The translations under genes and the position numbers were made by a program. From contig NZ_CP013859.1 of NCBI RefSeq assembly GCF_001513675.1, positions 683,081 to 747,080 of the forward strand: DNA of 64,000 nucleotides, read 5' to 3'. Of this stretch, positions 36,248 through 45,119 are shown one piece after another. The notes beneath the pieces were generated by a model. That model saw only the letters and a program-made list of their open reading frames with translations. It was not told the origin of the DNA and searched no databases. The stretch is from Microbacterium sp. XT11 (lineage in GTDB: Bacteria > Actinomycetota > Actinomycetes > Actinomycetales > Microbacteriaceae). How positions within the stretch are numbered: position 1 is the first letter of the stretch; each line of letters opens with the position of its first letter.

Positions 36248-36760
36248 GTGACATCCCCGGATCCCTTCCGCGTGATCTTCGTGTGCACGGGGAACATCTG
36301 CCGCTCCCCGATGGCGGAGGTCGTCTTCCGCGATCTCGCCGAGCGACAGGGCCTCGGCTCGAGGATCGTGTCACGCAGCGCCGGGACGGGCGACTGGCAC
36401 CTCGGTGAACGAGCCGACCAGCGCACCATCGAGTCGCTCGCGCGCCGCGGCTACGACGGCTCACAGCATCGCGCCAAGCAGTTCACCGCCGCCTCGTTCG
36501 CCGACAACGACCTCGTCGTCGCGCTGGACCGCACGCATGAGCGGATCCTTCGCGAGTGGGCCCACGACGAGGACGAAGAGGGCAAGGTCACCCTGCTGCT
36601 GGCCTTCGACCCGGATGCCGCGACCCTCGACGTGCCCGATCCGTACTACGCAGGGACCGAGATGTTCGATTCGGTGCTCGGTATGATTGAGACGGCGACC
36701 CGCGGCCTGTTCCGGCAGCTCGAACCGGCACTTCGCCTCCCCCGCATGCCCCGCGCCTAG
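36248..36760 (+). CDS. Low-molecular-weight protein-tyrosine phosphatase
   Basis: 170-residue phosphatase starting at GTG. The active-site loop CTGNICRSP puts the nucleophile at Cys13 and the phosphate-binding Arg at Arg19. The general acid is in VPDPYYAG near residue 135. The sequence between has the family features SAGTGDWHLGERAD and DLVVALDRTHERIL. It dephosphorylates tyrosines on kinase or exopolysaccharide-type substrates. It lies 22 bp upstream of purB on the same strand. Confidence 0.92.
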   Translation: MTSPDPFRVIFVCTGNICRSPMAEVVFRDLAERQGLGSRIVSRSAGTGDWHLGERADQRTIESLARRGYDGSQHRAKQFTAASFADNDLVVALDRTHERILREWAHDEDEEGKVTLLLAFDPDAATLDVPDPYYAGTEMFDSVLGMIETATRGLFRQLEPALRLPRMPRA

Positions 36761-36782
36761 GGGCCCGATCAGGAGGACTCCC

Positions 36783-38165
36783 CTGACTTTCCAGCCCTCG
36801 CTTCCGCCGCAGCCCCTGAGCCCCCTCGACGGCCGCTACCGCAGCGCCGTCACCGGACTCGCCGACTTCCTCTCCGAGGCCGGCCTCAACCGCGCTCGCG
36901 TCGAGGTCGAGGTCGAGTGGCTGATCGCCCTCACCGACCGGTCGCTGTTCGGAACCTCGCCGCTGCCGGATGCCGACAAGGAGCGGCTGCGCGCCCTCTA
37001 CCGCGACTTCGGCCAGGCCGAGATCGACTGGCTCGCCGAGAAGGAGGCGGTCACGCAGCACGACGTGAAGGCCGTCGAGTACCTCGTGCGCGACCGGCTG
37101 TCGGCTCTCGGGCTCGACCGGATCGCCGAGCTCACGCACTTCGCCTGCACGAGCGAGGACATCAACTCCGCCTCGTACGCGCTCACCGTCAAGCGCGCGG
37201 TGGAGCAGGTGTGGCTGCCCGCTCTCGACCAGGTGATCGCGAAGCTGCGCGAGCTGGCCGTCGAGCACGCGGATGCCGCCATGCTCTCGCGCACCCACGG
37301 ACAGCCGGCGACGCCGTCGACCATGGGCAAGGAGCTCGCCGTCTTCGCGTGGCGCCTCGAGCGCGTGCGCGGGCAGATCGCAGCATCCGACTACCTCGCC
37401 AAGTTCTCCGGCGCGACCGGAACCTGGTCGGCGCACATCGCCGCCGACCCCGACGCCGACTGGCCGACCATCGCCCGCGAGTACATCGAGAGCCTCGGCC
37501 TCGGGTTCAACGTGCTCACCACCCAGATCGAGTCGCACGACTGGCAGGTCGAGCTGTACGACCGCGTGCGTCACGCCGGCGGCATCCTGCACAACCTCGC
37601 CACCGACGTCTGGACCTACATCTCACTGGGCTACTTCGCGCAGATCCCGGTCGCCGGCGCGACCGGATCGTCGACGATGCCGCACAAGATCAACCCGATC
37701 CGCTTCGAGAACGCAGAGGCGAACCTCGAGATCTCGGGCGCACTGCTCAACTCGCTCTCGCAGACGCTGGTGACCTCGCGCCTGCAGCGCGACCTCACCG
37801 ACTCCACCACGCAGCGCAACATCGGCGTCGCATTCGGCCACTCGCTGCTCGCCCTCGACAACCTTCGCCGGGGCCTCAACGCCGTCTCGCTGCGCCGCGA
37901 CGTGCTGCTCGACGACCTCGACCACAACTGGGAGGTGCTGGCCGAGGCGATCCAGACCGTGATCCGCGCCGAGGTCGTCGCCGGCCGCTCGACGATCAGC
38001 GACCCCTACGCGCTGCTCAAGGAGCTCACCCGCGGGCACCGCGTCGGCGCCGACGACCTCGCGGAGTTCGTGCAGGGGCTCGAGATCGGCGACGAGGCCA
38101 AGCAGCGCCTGCTCGCGCTGACCCCCGCGACCTACACCGGCATCGCGGAGCGGCTGGCGCAGTAG
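36783..38165 (+). CDS. purB: Adenylosuccinate lyase, with apparent CTG start
   Basis: 460-residue fumarase/aspartase-superfamily enzyme of purine synthesis (SAICAR and adenylosuccinate cleavage). Conserved blocks are SPLDGRYRSAV near the N-terminus, the catalytic-His region LSRTHGQPATPSTMGKE (quoted in part), and the signature GSSTMPHKINPIRFENAE at about 295-312. The reading frame begins near the phosphatase gene, but no ATG, GTG or TTG lies in frame between 36771 and the conserved domain. A strong AGGAGGA (36771-36777) sits 5 bp before CTG at 36783, giving L(M)TFQPSLPPQ. A non-canonical CTG start is the simplest reading; a start at 36687 in the phosphatase is the alternative. Confidence 0.93.
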   Translation: MTFQPSLPPQPLSPLDGRYRSAVTGLADFLSEAGLNRARVEVEVEWLIALTDRSLFGTSPLPDADKERLRALYRDFGQAEIDWLAEKEAVTQHDVKAVEYLVRDRLSALGLDRIAELTHFACTSEDINSASYALTVKRAVEQVWLPALDQVIAKLRELAVEHADAAMLSRTHGQPATPSTMGKELAVFAWRLERVRGQIAASDYLAKFSGATGTWSAHIAADPDADWPTIAREYIESLGLGFNVLTTQIESHDWQVELYDRVRHAGGILHNLATDVWTYISLGYFAQIPVAGATGSSTMPHKINPIRFENAEANLEISGALLNSLSQTLVTSRLQRDLTDSTTQRNIGVAFGHSLLALDNLRRGLNAVSLRRDVLLDDLDHNWEVLAEAIQTVIRAEVVAGRSTISDPYALLKELTRGHRVGADDLAEFVQGLEIGDEAKQRLLALTPATYTGIAERLAQ

Positions 38166-38185
38166 CCCAGCCCGCACCGGCGCAG

Positions 38186-39619
38186 CTACGCGCCGACCTC
38201 GCCGGAGTGCTCCTCGACGGTGTCGCGCGGCATGAACGCCGCAGCCACGAGCGTCAGCACCGCGACGGCCGCCGCCGCGATGAAGACCCACACCGACGCC
38301 GACACGATGGTCGCCGGGTCGTCGGGTCCGGCACCGCGTGCGATCACCGCGTTGGAGATCGCGCCGAACACCGCGACGCCCACGGCGCTCCCCGCCGACC
38401 GGGCGAAGGCGTTCATGCCGGTCACCGCTCCCCGCTCGCCCCAGCCCACAGACGCCTGTGCCGCGATGAGCGTGGGGGCGGCGCTCCAGCCGAGGCCGAA
38501 GCCGAGCACGAAGGCGATCGCCGCCACTGAGAACGGGTTGGGCCAGGAGGCGACCGACGCCAGCGCGATGGCACCGGTCGAGGCGATGGCGAGGCCGATG
38601 AGCGCCGTGCGACGGAAGCCGATGCGCAGGTAGAGCCGCCCGGCGTTCGCGGCCGAGATGGGCCAGCCGAGAGTGAGCGCGGCGACCGCCAGTCCGGAGA
38701 GCAGCGGGGCGATCCCGATCGACCCTTCGAGGTAGGCGGGAGCGAAACTCGTCACACCGGTCATCAGCGCGCCGATGCCGAGAGAGACGATGGTGGTCGT
38801 GAGGATCAGCCGCCGCGCGGCGAGCCGGAGGTCGACGATCGGCTCTGCGGCCCGGCGTTCGACCAGCCCGAAGGCGACCAGCGCGACGATGCCGATGCCG
38901 AAGCACACGGCGCTCGGGAGCGACAGCCAGTCCCAGGCGTTCCCGCCCTCGAGGAGCCCGAGGATGACGCCGGTGAGGCCCACCGTGAGCAGTGCGGCTC
39001 CGGCGTAGTCGATGCGGTGCTGCTGCTTCTGCGGCTGCTCGGAGTAGTGGCGCACGAGCATCCAGCCCGCGATGAGGCACAGAGGGACATTGATCCAGAA
39101 GATCCACCGCCAGGCGTCGAGCTGTGCGAACACTCCGCCGAGAGCGGGGCCGACGACCGACGAGATCGCCCAGACGCTCGCGATATAGCCCTGCACCTTG
39201 GCGCGTTCCGCGACAGTGTAGATGTCGCCCACGATCGTCATCGACATCGGCGCGACGGCCCCCGCGCCCAGCCCCTGGATCACCCGGAACACGATCAGCG
39301 CGGGCATGCTCCATGCGAACCCGCACAGCACGGAGCCGAGAAGGAACAGCGCGATGCCCAGCATGATGATCGGCTTGCGCCCCACGGTGTCGGCGAAGCG
39401 CGAGTAGATCGGGACGCTCACCGCCTGGGCGAGCAGGTACACCGAGAAGAGCCAGGGGAACTGCTGGTAGCTGCCGAGGTCGCGCACGATGCTGGGCACC
39501 GCCGTCGCGAGGATCGTCGCGTCGATGGCGATGAGGCCGGTCGCGAGCATGAGGGCGCCGAGCACCGGGCCGCGCTCGGAACGGAGGCCGATGGAGGCGC
39601 GGTCGACGGATGCTGTCAC
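38186..39619 (-). CDS. MFS multidrug exporter (DHA2/EmrB type)
   Basis: 477-residue exporter with about 14 hydrophobic segments. Motif D1/A lies in RFADTVGRKPIIMLG, the start in LIAIDATILATAVPSIVRDLG, and motif C in VWAISSVVGPALGGVFAQ. The GTG of VTASVDRASIG is chosen; an upstream GTG at 39664 would add 15 residues that do not look membrane-related. It is convergent with purB after 20 bp. The substrate is unknown. Just upstream is a 40-bp tandem duplication. Confidence 0.88.
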   Translation of the reverse strand: MTASVDRASIGLRSERGPVLGALMLATGLIAIDATILATAVPSIVRDLGSYQQFPWLFSVYLLAQAVSVPIYSRFADTVGRKPIIMLGIALFLLGSVLCGFAWSMPALIVFRVIQGLGAGAVAPMSMTIVGDIYTVAERAKVQGYIASVWAISSVVGPALGGVFAQLDAWRWIFWINVPLCLIAGWMLVRHYSEQPQKQQHRIDYAGAALLTVGLTGVILGLLEGGNAWDWLSLPSAVCFGIGIVALVAFGLVERRAAEPIVDLRLAARRLILTTTIVSLGIGALMTGVTSFAPAYLEGSIGIAPLLSGLAVAALTLGWPISAANAGRLYLRIGFRRTALIGLAIASTGAIALASVASWPNPFSVAAIAFVLGFGLGWSAAPTLIAAQASVGWGERGAVTGMNAFARSAGSAVGVAVFGAISNAVIARGAGPDDPATIVSASVWVFIAAAAVAVLTLVAAAFMPRDTVEEHSGEVGA

Positions 39620-39678
39620 CTCAAGGACAAGCCGTGCGGACGCCGGGCTATTCCGAAGCCGCACGCCGATCCCGCGAT

Positions 39679-39758
39679 CAGGGCGGATCGACCGCGGACG
39701 GTGCCGTTCAGGTCGTGGCAGGGCGGATCGACGGCGGACGGTGCCGGTCAGCTCGTGG
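39679..39758. repeat. Tandem 40-bp duplication
   Basis: Two adjacent copies (39679-39718 and 39719-39758) differ at three positions. The right copy contains the stop codon and last three codons of the 117-residue membrane gene, so the left copy repeats that 3' end in non-coding sequence. Confidence 0.85.
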
Positions 39759-40101
39759 TCGAGCGACCGGCGTCGTCGGAGTCCGGCCGGTCCTTCGCCT
39801 CGTCGTCATAGAGCACCGGCCGGTCGACAGTCTTCGTGACATCCGACGGGTCGACCGCAAGCATGAGCATCGCGAGGATCAGCAGGGTGACGATGAACGC
39901 CCCGCCTCCGACGACCAGGCCGAGCGCGAGCGGCGTGAGACCCTCGTACGTGCCGTTGGCGATCGCCTGGTTGACACGCAGCGTGAACGCGCCGGTCGAC
40001 ACGAGCGTGACCACCGCGGCGAACACTCCGCAGCCGAGGGCGATGCCCAGCAGGTGCAGGGGACGCAGGATGTCCCGTCGGGTCGGCTTCTCGTCGCTCA
40101 T
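39748..40101 (-). CDS. Small membrane protein, two transmembrane segments
   Basis: 117-residue protein of no family I recognise. Hydrophobic segments lie at about 15-37 (LHLLGIALGCGVFAAVVTLV) and 60-82 (LGLVVGGGAFIVTLLILAML). An Asp/Arg-rich cytoplasmic tail follows. It overlaps the DUF308-like gene by 4 bp, so the two are probably made together. The final residues lie in the 40-bp tandem repeat. Confidence 0.7.
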   Translation of the reverse strand: MSDEKPTRRDILRPLHLLGIALGCGVFAAVVTLVSTGAFTLRVNQAIANGTYEGLTPLALGLVVGGGAFIVTLLILAMLMLAVDPSDVTKTVDRPVLYDDEAKDRPDSDDAGRSTTS

Positions 40102-40748
40102 CGCTCTCCTCCCACGGCGGCACCCGGTGCGCTCGGTTCGTTGTCGGACGCGGCGGTGACGGCATCCGCCCGCTTCGGCGTGAGGCCCGCGATGCCGAGG
40201 AACACCGCGACGATGGCGGCGTAGCCGCCGAGCATCCCCACCCCGAGGATGATCCCGGTGAGCACGAAGTCGCCCGCGCCCTCGATCGCGTACGGCTGCG
40301 TGAAGCCGGCCGGGATCAGCAGCAGGATGACGCCGAGCAGCAGCCCGAACGCGCCCACCGTGATCTCATCACGAGCGGTGGCATGCGCGGAACGGCGTGC
40401 GCGGAGTCCCGCGATCAGCTCGACTGCACCGGTGACGAGCGCCCAGACCGTCACGACGACGAAGAAGACGTCTTCGGTGCGCCACGCCGGCACGCCCGCG
40501 GCCATGCCGGCGACCGCGTCGAATGCCGCGAGCAGCACGAACGGCCAGCGCCGCCCTGCGGGGGCGACGAGCCACGCGCTCAGCGCGAGCACGAGCGCGG
40601 TGGTCAGCGTGAATCCGCTGAAGACGGAGAGCCCGACAGCGGCGGAGTGATCGGGCGAGAACGTGATCATCAGCGCGGCCGCCGCTGCGAACAGCGCGCG
40701 CACCAGCTGGACATGGCGCACGGTGAACGCGCGGGCGGGAGCAGGCAT
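40098..40748 (-). CDS. HdeD/DUF308-like membrane protein
   Basis: 216-residue protein with about six hydrophobic segments, for example LVRALFAAAAALMITF, VGLSVFSGFTLTTALVLALSAWLV and VGAFGLLLGVILLLIPAGF. The repeated short helices with small residues resemble DUF308/HdeD acid-stress membrane proteins. No catalytic motif is visible. It forms a two-gene unit with the 117-residue gene. The family assignment is tentative. Confidence 0.7.
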   Translation of the reverse strand: MPAPARAFTVRHVQLVRALFAAAAALMITFSPDHSAAVGLSVFSGFTLTTALVLALSAWLVAPAGRRWPFVLLAAFDAVAGMAAGVPAWRTEDVFFVVVTVWALVTGAVELIAGLRARRSAHATARDEITVGAFGLLLGVILLLIPAGFTQPYAIEGAGDFVLTGIILGVGMLGGYAAIVAVFLGIAGLTPKRADAVTAASDNEPSAPGAAVGGER

Positions 40749-41052
40749 GACGATCGAAGATCCTCCGGGGTGTTCCCCCCAGTCTACGCGCGGGCGCTGA
40801 GCGGTACGGCCGGATGCCGGACCCGGGATGTTCGCGGGACCCGGCGGATCTCCCCAGATCGATGGCCGGGTCCCACGAGATACGCAGCAAGGGGGGCATC
40901 ACTGCGTCAGGCCGAAGATCGCGGGGTCGGGCACCCTCCCGCGAAGATCAACCCAAGTGACCCCACTTGCGCACCCGGTCCCCTGGGGCACGTGCGTGTG
41001 GTCGTATGCTCACTGTAGAGCGCGGCTCTTCACATACCGGAGGGGGTCTGTG
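40749..41052. other. Gene-free stretch between divergent genes
   Basis: 304 bp without a convincing gene. It contains a 9-bp stem (GGGACCCGG at 40836-40844, complement at 40866-40874) and a palindrome CAAGTG-ACCC-CACTTG at 40954-40969, placed about 84 bp before the XRE-type gene and possibly its operator. No RNA gene is visible. Confidence 0.5.
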
Positions 41053-41976
41053 ATGAATATGACGAGCGACCGACGCCGGTCGCCTGCACACGCCTTCGCG
41101 AACGCGCTCAGAGACGCCATCAACGCCAAGGGCGTCACGCTCGCACGGCTTCACGAACAGCTCCGCGAACGCGGAAACCGGGTGTCGATGGCGACGCTCA
41201 GCTATTGGCGCTCAGGCGCACGCCGCCCGGAAGGGGCGCAGTCGCTGGCGGCGCTGGCCGACCTCGAGGACCTGCTGGGCGTCCGCGCCGGCGAGCTCAC
41301 CGGGCTGCTCAGCGGCACGAATCGCACGGGCCCGCTGGGACCGACGCAGTTCCCCATCGACGAGGCGGCCCTGGAGCGCGCGGTGCGCGACACCTACGCG
41401 GCACTCGGGGCGCCGTATCCCGACGTCTCGCGCGAGCTCACGGTCCACTCGATCACCGAGGTGGGGGCAGACGGCTCGGTGCGCATCTCGACGTCCCGCG
41501 TCATCCTGCAGTCGACGGTCGGCACGCTGACCGCCACTCCGTTCCTCGAGCTCACGCCCGGCATGCGCACCCCCGCGCCGGTGTTCACGGCGGTATCCGG
41601 CGGACGCATCTCCCAGCGGTACTCGCATCCCGACGGAGAGGTGCACGGCGTGCTCTTCGAGCTGGAAGCGCCCCTCACCGCCCCGGAGACGACGGTCGTC
41701 GAGTGGTCGATGGAGTACCCCGCTGGGTATCCGCCGATGCGCGAGACCGGATATGCGCTGTCCCGCCAGTGCCGCGAACTGCTCGTCTGGACGCGGTTCC
41801 ACCCCGACGCTCTGCCCGACTGGATCGAGGAGCGCGTGGAGACTCCGCACGGCGTCGAGGTATCGCCGCTCGCGCTCGACGGGCGCACCGCGGTGCACAT
41901 CGTGCGCCGGGCGTTCGGCCCCGGCGCCGTCGAGTTGCGGTGGGGATACGGCGAACGCGCGTCTCAGCCCGGCTGA
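41053..41976 (+). CDS. XRE-type DNA-binding protein with unknown C-terminal domain
   Basis: 307-residue protein. Residues 10-75 form a Cro/CI-like helix-turn-helix (GVTLARLHEQLRERGNRVSM, then TLSYWRSGARRPE). The remaining 220 residues, rich in beta strands (STVGTLTATPFLELTPGM; GGRISQRYSHPDGEVHG), match no domain I know. GGAGGGGG lies 6 bp before the ATG. The gene converges on the sulfurtransferase gene and overlaps its end by 13 bp. It may regulate itself through the palindrome at 40954. Confidence 0.75.
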   Translation: MNMTSDRRRSPAHAFANALRDAINAKGVTLARLHEQLRERGNRVSMATLSYWRSGARRPEGAQSLAALADLEDLLGVRAGELTGLLSGTNRTGPLGPTQFPIDEAALERAVRDTYAALGAPYPDVSRELTVHSITEVGADGSVRISTSRVILQSTVGTLTATPFLELTPGMRTPAPVFTAVSGGRISQRYSHPDGEVHGVLFELEAPLTAPETTVVEWSMEYPAGYPPMRETGYALSRQCRELLVWTRFHPDALPDWIEERVETPHGVEVSPLALDGRTAVHIVRRAFGPGAVELRWGYGERASQPG

Positions 41977-42800
41977 TCGCCCGTCGCGACAGCGCGGCCC
42001 GGGGTGTTCGACCACTGGCTCCAGGAGCCGGGGAACACCTTCACGTCGAGACCGATCTCATCGGCGACGAGCGCGGTGTGGGCCGCCGTCACTCCCGAAC
42101 CGCAGTACGCGGCCGCCGGCGTTCCGGGCACCACCCCCGCCGACGCGAAGGTCGCGCGCAGCGCGTCGTGATCGAGGATCATGCCGTCGGAGTCGACGTG
42201 CAGCGTGCTCGGCAGATTGACGGCACCGGGGATGTGTCCGGCCACGGGGTCGTACGGCTCGGTGTCGCCGCGGTACCGCTCGGCCGCCCGCACATCGAGG
42301 AGCACGCCGGACGCGGGGAACGCGGCGGCTTCGTCGATCGAGATCGCCTCGGCCCCGATCTCGCGCAGCACGACATCGCCCTCATCGGGGACGACGTCAT
42401 CGGTGGCGATGTCGTACCCGGCGGCCTTCCACGCCCGGATGCCGCCGTCGAGGACCTTCGCGTCGACACCGCCCTGACGCAGCAGCCACCACGCACGAGC
42501 GGCCGCGATGCCCCTCATGTCGTCGTAGACCACGACGACGTCGCCCGTGCGCACACCCCAGCGGCGAGCGGCCGCCTGCAGCTTCTCGGTCGACGGAAGC
42601 GGATGCCGGCCCTCGGACGGCTCTCCGTGCGTCGCGAGCTCTTCGTCGAGCCGCACGAACACCGCACCGGGCACGTGGCCCTCGAGATACTCGGGGCGGC
42701 CGTCAGGACGTTCGAGCCGCCAGCGCACGTCGATCACGCGCACGGGCGCCCCCTCGTCGAGAAGGGTCTTCAGCTCGCCGACGGTCACGAAGTTGCTCAC
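41964..42800 (-). CDS. sseA: Thiosulfate/3-mercaptopyruvate sulfurtransferase
   Basis: 278-residue protein with two rhodanese domains, at about 5-130 and 150-275. The C-terminal active loop AYCGSGVTAAHTALV carries the catalytic Cys. The N-terminal domain has VIDVRWRLERPDG and the inter-domain signature VLDGGIRAWKAAGYD. CGSGVT is the loop of 3-mercaptopyruvate sulfurtransferases, as opposed to CRKGVT of bovine-type rhodanese, so mercaptopyruvate is the likelier donor. It transfers sulfane sulfur to cyanide or thiols in the cytoplasm. Confidence 0.9.
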   Translation of the reverse strand: MSNFVTVGELKTLLDEGAPVRVIDVRWRLERPDGRPEYLEGHVPGAVFVRLDEELATHGEPSEGRHPLPSTEKLQAAARRWGVRTGDVVVVYDDMRGIAAARAWWLLRQGGVDAKVLDGGIRAWKAAGYDIATDDVVPDEGDVVLREIGAEAISIDEAAAFPASGVLLDVRAAERYRGDTEPYDPVAGHIPGAVNLPSTLHVDSDGMILDHDALRATFASAGVVPGTPAAAYCGSGVTAAHTALVADEIGLDVKVFPGSWSQWSNTPGRAVATGDQPG

Positions 42801-42923
42801 GATGCGAGGTTAGTCCCCACCGCGGACGTCCGTCGCGTCAGGCTCGCCTCCGTCTCCTGCGGCACGGCATCCGGTGCGCCGCTCCGGCGCTAGGCTCGGT
42901 GGGGCTGTTCGAGAAAGGCGACG

Positions 42924-43820
42924 ATGTCCGCTGGTCTTCGCTGGATGCGCTTCCGCCCGCAGGAGGCGGCGCTCGTCGCCATCACGGCGGTGTGGGGCAG
43001 CACGTTCCTGCTCGTGCACTGGGCGATGGAGCACTCCGGACCGTGGTTCTTCGTCGGCATCCGATTTCTCGTCGCCGGGCTCATCAGCGTGCTGATCTTC
43101 TGGCGCACGCTGCGCGGCATCCGCTGGCGCGACGTCGGCGCCGGCGTCGCGATCGGCGTCATGATCCATCTGGGTTACGGACTGCAGACCCTCGGGCTGC
43201 AGACCATCGACTCCAGCACCTCCGCGTTCATCACGGCGATGTACGTGCCGCTGGTCCCGCTCGCGCAGTGGGCCGTGTTCCGCCGGCGTCCGCCTGCGAT
43301 GGCCTTCGTCGGGGCGGGGCTGGCCTTCGGGGGTCTCATGCTCATCGCCGGACCGGACGCGTTCGCGCTGAGCCTCGGCCCCGGAGAGATCGCCACCATG
43401 ATCAGCACCCTGCCGATCGCCGGGGAGATCATCCTCATCAGCCTGTTCGCATCGAAGGTCGACCTCGGCCGCATCACCGTGGTGCAGCTGCTCGCCGCCG
43501 GGGTGCTCGGCATCCTCACCATGCCCGTGACCGGAGAAGCGGTACCGGCGTTCTCCTGGGTGTGGGTGGGAGCGGCCGTGGGCCTCGGCGCGGCGAGCTG
43601 CCTCATCCAGCTCACGATGAACTGGGCGCAGAAGTCGGTGTCGCCCACGCGCGCGACCATCATCTACGCGGGCGAGCCGGTGTGGGCCGCCGTCGTCGGG
43701 CGCATCGCCGGCGAGCGGCTTCCGATGACCGCGCTCATCGGCGGCGCGCTCGTCGTGCTCGGCATCCTCGCCAGCGAACTGCGGATCGTGCGCCGGAAGG
43801 GATCCGCGACCTCGACGTGA
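42924..43820 (+). CDS. EamA/DMT-family transporter
   Basis: 298-residue drug/metabolite transporter with ten membrane helices in two EamA halves. The first half begins with VAITAVWGSTFLLVHWAM and contains FFVGIRFLVAGLISVLIFW; the second begins GEIATMISTLPIAGEIILIS and ends VYAGEPVWAAVVGRIAGE-like (IIYAGEPVWAAVVG). These conserved Pro/Gly-rich stretches are typical. It probably exports an amino acid or other small metabolite. It is followed by ribA on the same strand after 91 bp. Confidence 0.9.
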   Translation: MSAGLRWMRFRPQEAALVAITAVWGSTFLLVHWAMEHSGPWFFVGIRFLVAGLISVLIFWRTLRGIRWRDVGAGVAIGVMIHLGYGLQTLGLQTIDSSTSAFITAMYVPLVPLAQWAVFRRRPPAMAFVGAGLAFGGLMLIAGPDAFALSLGPGEIATMISTLPIAGEIILISLFASKVDLGRITVVQLLAAGVLGILTMPVTGEAVPAFSWVWVGAAVGLGAASCLIQLTMNWAQKSVSPTRATIIYAGEPVWAAVVGRIAGERLPMTALIGGALVVLGILASELRIVRRKGSATST

Positions 43821-43911
43821 TGCGCGTGCGATGTCGGCGGCCCGTGGTGGAATGCCGGACATGACGGACGGGTCGGGAATAGGCGCGGGCTCCACGGCGG
43901 TTGGACCCGAC

Positions 43912-44571
43912 ATGATTGAAACTTCAACCGTCGCGCCGCTCGCCACCGAACGGACCCGCGTGCGCGTGCCGATGCGGTTCGCCGACGGCTACTCCACCAC
44001 GGCCGACGTGGTGACGTTCGACGGGCTGATCGACGGGCGCGAGCACCTGCTGCTCGGGCTCGGCGACTGGCAGGGCGCTCTGGAGCGCGCGGCAGCCGGC
44101 GGCGACGCCCCGCTCGTGCGTCCTCACAGCGAGTGCCTGACCGGCGACGTCTTCGGCTCCCAGCGCTGCGACTGCGGACCTCAGCTGCGCGAGGCGGTCG
44201 AGCGCATCGCCGACGAGGGCGGCTTCTTGCTCTACCTGCGCCAGGAGGGCCGGGGCATCGGCCTCTACGCCAAGCTCGACGCGTATGCCCTGCAGGACGC
44301 AGGCCTCGACACCTATGAGGCGAACGTCGCCCTCGGTCACGGCGAAGACGAGCGCGACTACACCGTCGCAGCGCAGATGCTCACGGCCATCGGGGTCGAC
44401 AGCATCCGGCTCCTCAGCAACAACCCCGACAAGGCCGTGCAGCTCGATGCCCTCGGCATCCGTGTCGCGGAGCGCGTCCCCACCGGCGTGCACCTGTCCG
44501 AGGCCAACACCCGCTACCTGCAGGCCAAGCGCGACCACACCGCGCACACCATCGACCTGTCCGCCGCCTGA
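43912..44571 (+). CDS. ribA: GTP cyclohydrolase II
   Basis: 219-residue enzyme that opens GTP in riboflavin biosynthesis. The zinc site is ECLTGDVFGSQRCDCG (Cys-x10-Cys-x-Cys); RQEGRGIGLYAKLDAYALQD contains the nucleophilic Arg and catalytic Tyr; SNNPDKA binds the GTP base. It is a stand-alone GCHII, not fused to DHBP synthase, and no other rib gene is nearby. The start is uncertain: ATG at 43912 (MIETSTV) fits the domain, but ATG at 43861 or 43831 would add 17-27 residues. The last base overlaps the next gene's start. Confidence 0.92.
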   Translation: MIETSTVAPLATERTRVRVPMRFADGYSTTADVVTFDGLIDGREHLLLGLGDWQGALERAAAGGDAPLVRPHSECLTGDVFGSQRCDCGPQLREAVERIADEGGFLLYLRQEGRGIGLYAKLDAYALQDAGLDTYEANVALGHGEDERDYTVAAQMLTAIGVDSIRLLSNNPDKAVQLDALGIRVAERVPTGVHLSEANTRYLQAKRDHTAHTIDLSAA

Positions 44572-45032
44572 TGACCTCCGATCGCCGACTCGACGACGAC
44601 GAGATGGCGACCTGGTTGCCGACCATCCGCTTCGTCCAGCTGCTGCCGCAGGTGCTCGACCGCACCCTGAAGGCAGAGGCGGGGCTCAAGCACGCGCACT
44701 ACGCGATCCTCGTCACGCTCGCCGCCGACGCCGACAGGGCCATCCCGATGACCGAGCTCGCCGAGATCGCGGGGCTCAGCCGGTCGCGGCTCAGCCATGC
44801 CATCGACGCGCTCGAGGAGCGCGGCTGGGTCGTGCGCACCAGCTGCAGCAGTGACAGGCGCACGCTCACGGCGGCGCTGACGGATGCCGGGCGCGAGCTG
44901 CTCCGTTCGGCGGCGCCGGTGCACGTGGCACAGATCCGCGAGCTGGTGCTCGACCCGCTCTCTGCCGACGAGCGCGCGCAGCTCGGGGCGATCCTGTCCA
45001 AGCTGCTCCCGGGCATCGCCGCCGCCCTGTAA
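44571..45032 (+). CDS. MarR family regulator
   Basis: 153-residue winged-helix regulator with the recognition region MTELAEIAGLSRSRLSHAID (quoted in part) and wing SCSSDRRTLTAALTDAGRELL. The TGATG overlap with ribA indicates translational coupling, although a functional link is not obvious. It is followed after about 30 bp by the PopR-type palindrome and the PopR/ClgR-like gene. Its target is unknown. Confidence 0.88.
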   Translation: MTSDRRLDDDEMATWLPTIRFVQLLPQVLDRTLKAEAGLKHAHYAILVTLAADADRAIPMTELAEIAGLSRSRLSHAIDALEERGWVVRTSCSSDRRTLTAALTDAGRELLRSAAPVHVAQIRELVLDPLSADERAQLGAILSKLLPGIAAAL

Positions 45033-45062
45033 CGGGCCGCATCGACCAGGGCGTCCGCCGCG

Positions 45063-45079
45063 TTCTGCTCTGAGCAGAA
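45063..45079. promoter_or_regulatory. PopR-type box in front of popR
   Basis: The perfect 17-bp palindrome TTCTGCT-CTG-AGCAGAA has the spacing of the Streptomyces PopR site (as I recall it, TTCTGCC-N3-GGCAGAA). It lies 40 bp before the regulator gene, consistent with autoregulation. Confidence 0.75.
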
Positions 45080-45119
45080 TCGATGGAAGCCGCACGGCGC
45101 CTCGACGTACCGTGTGGAC

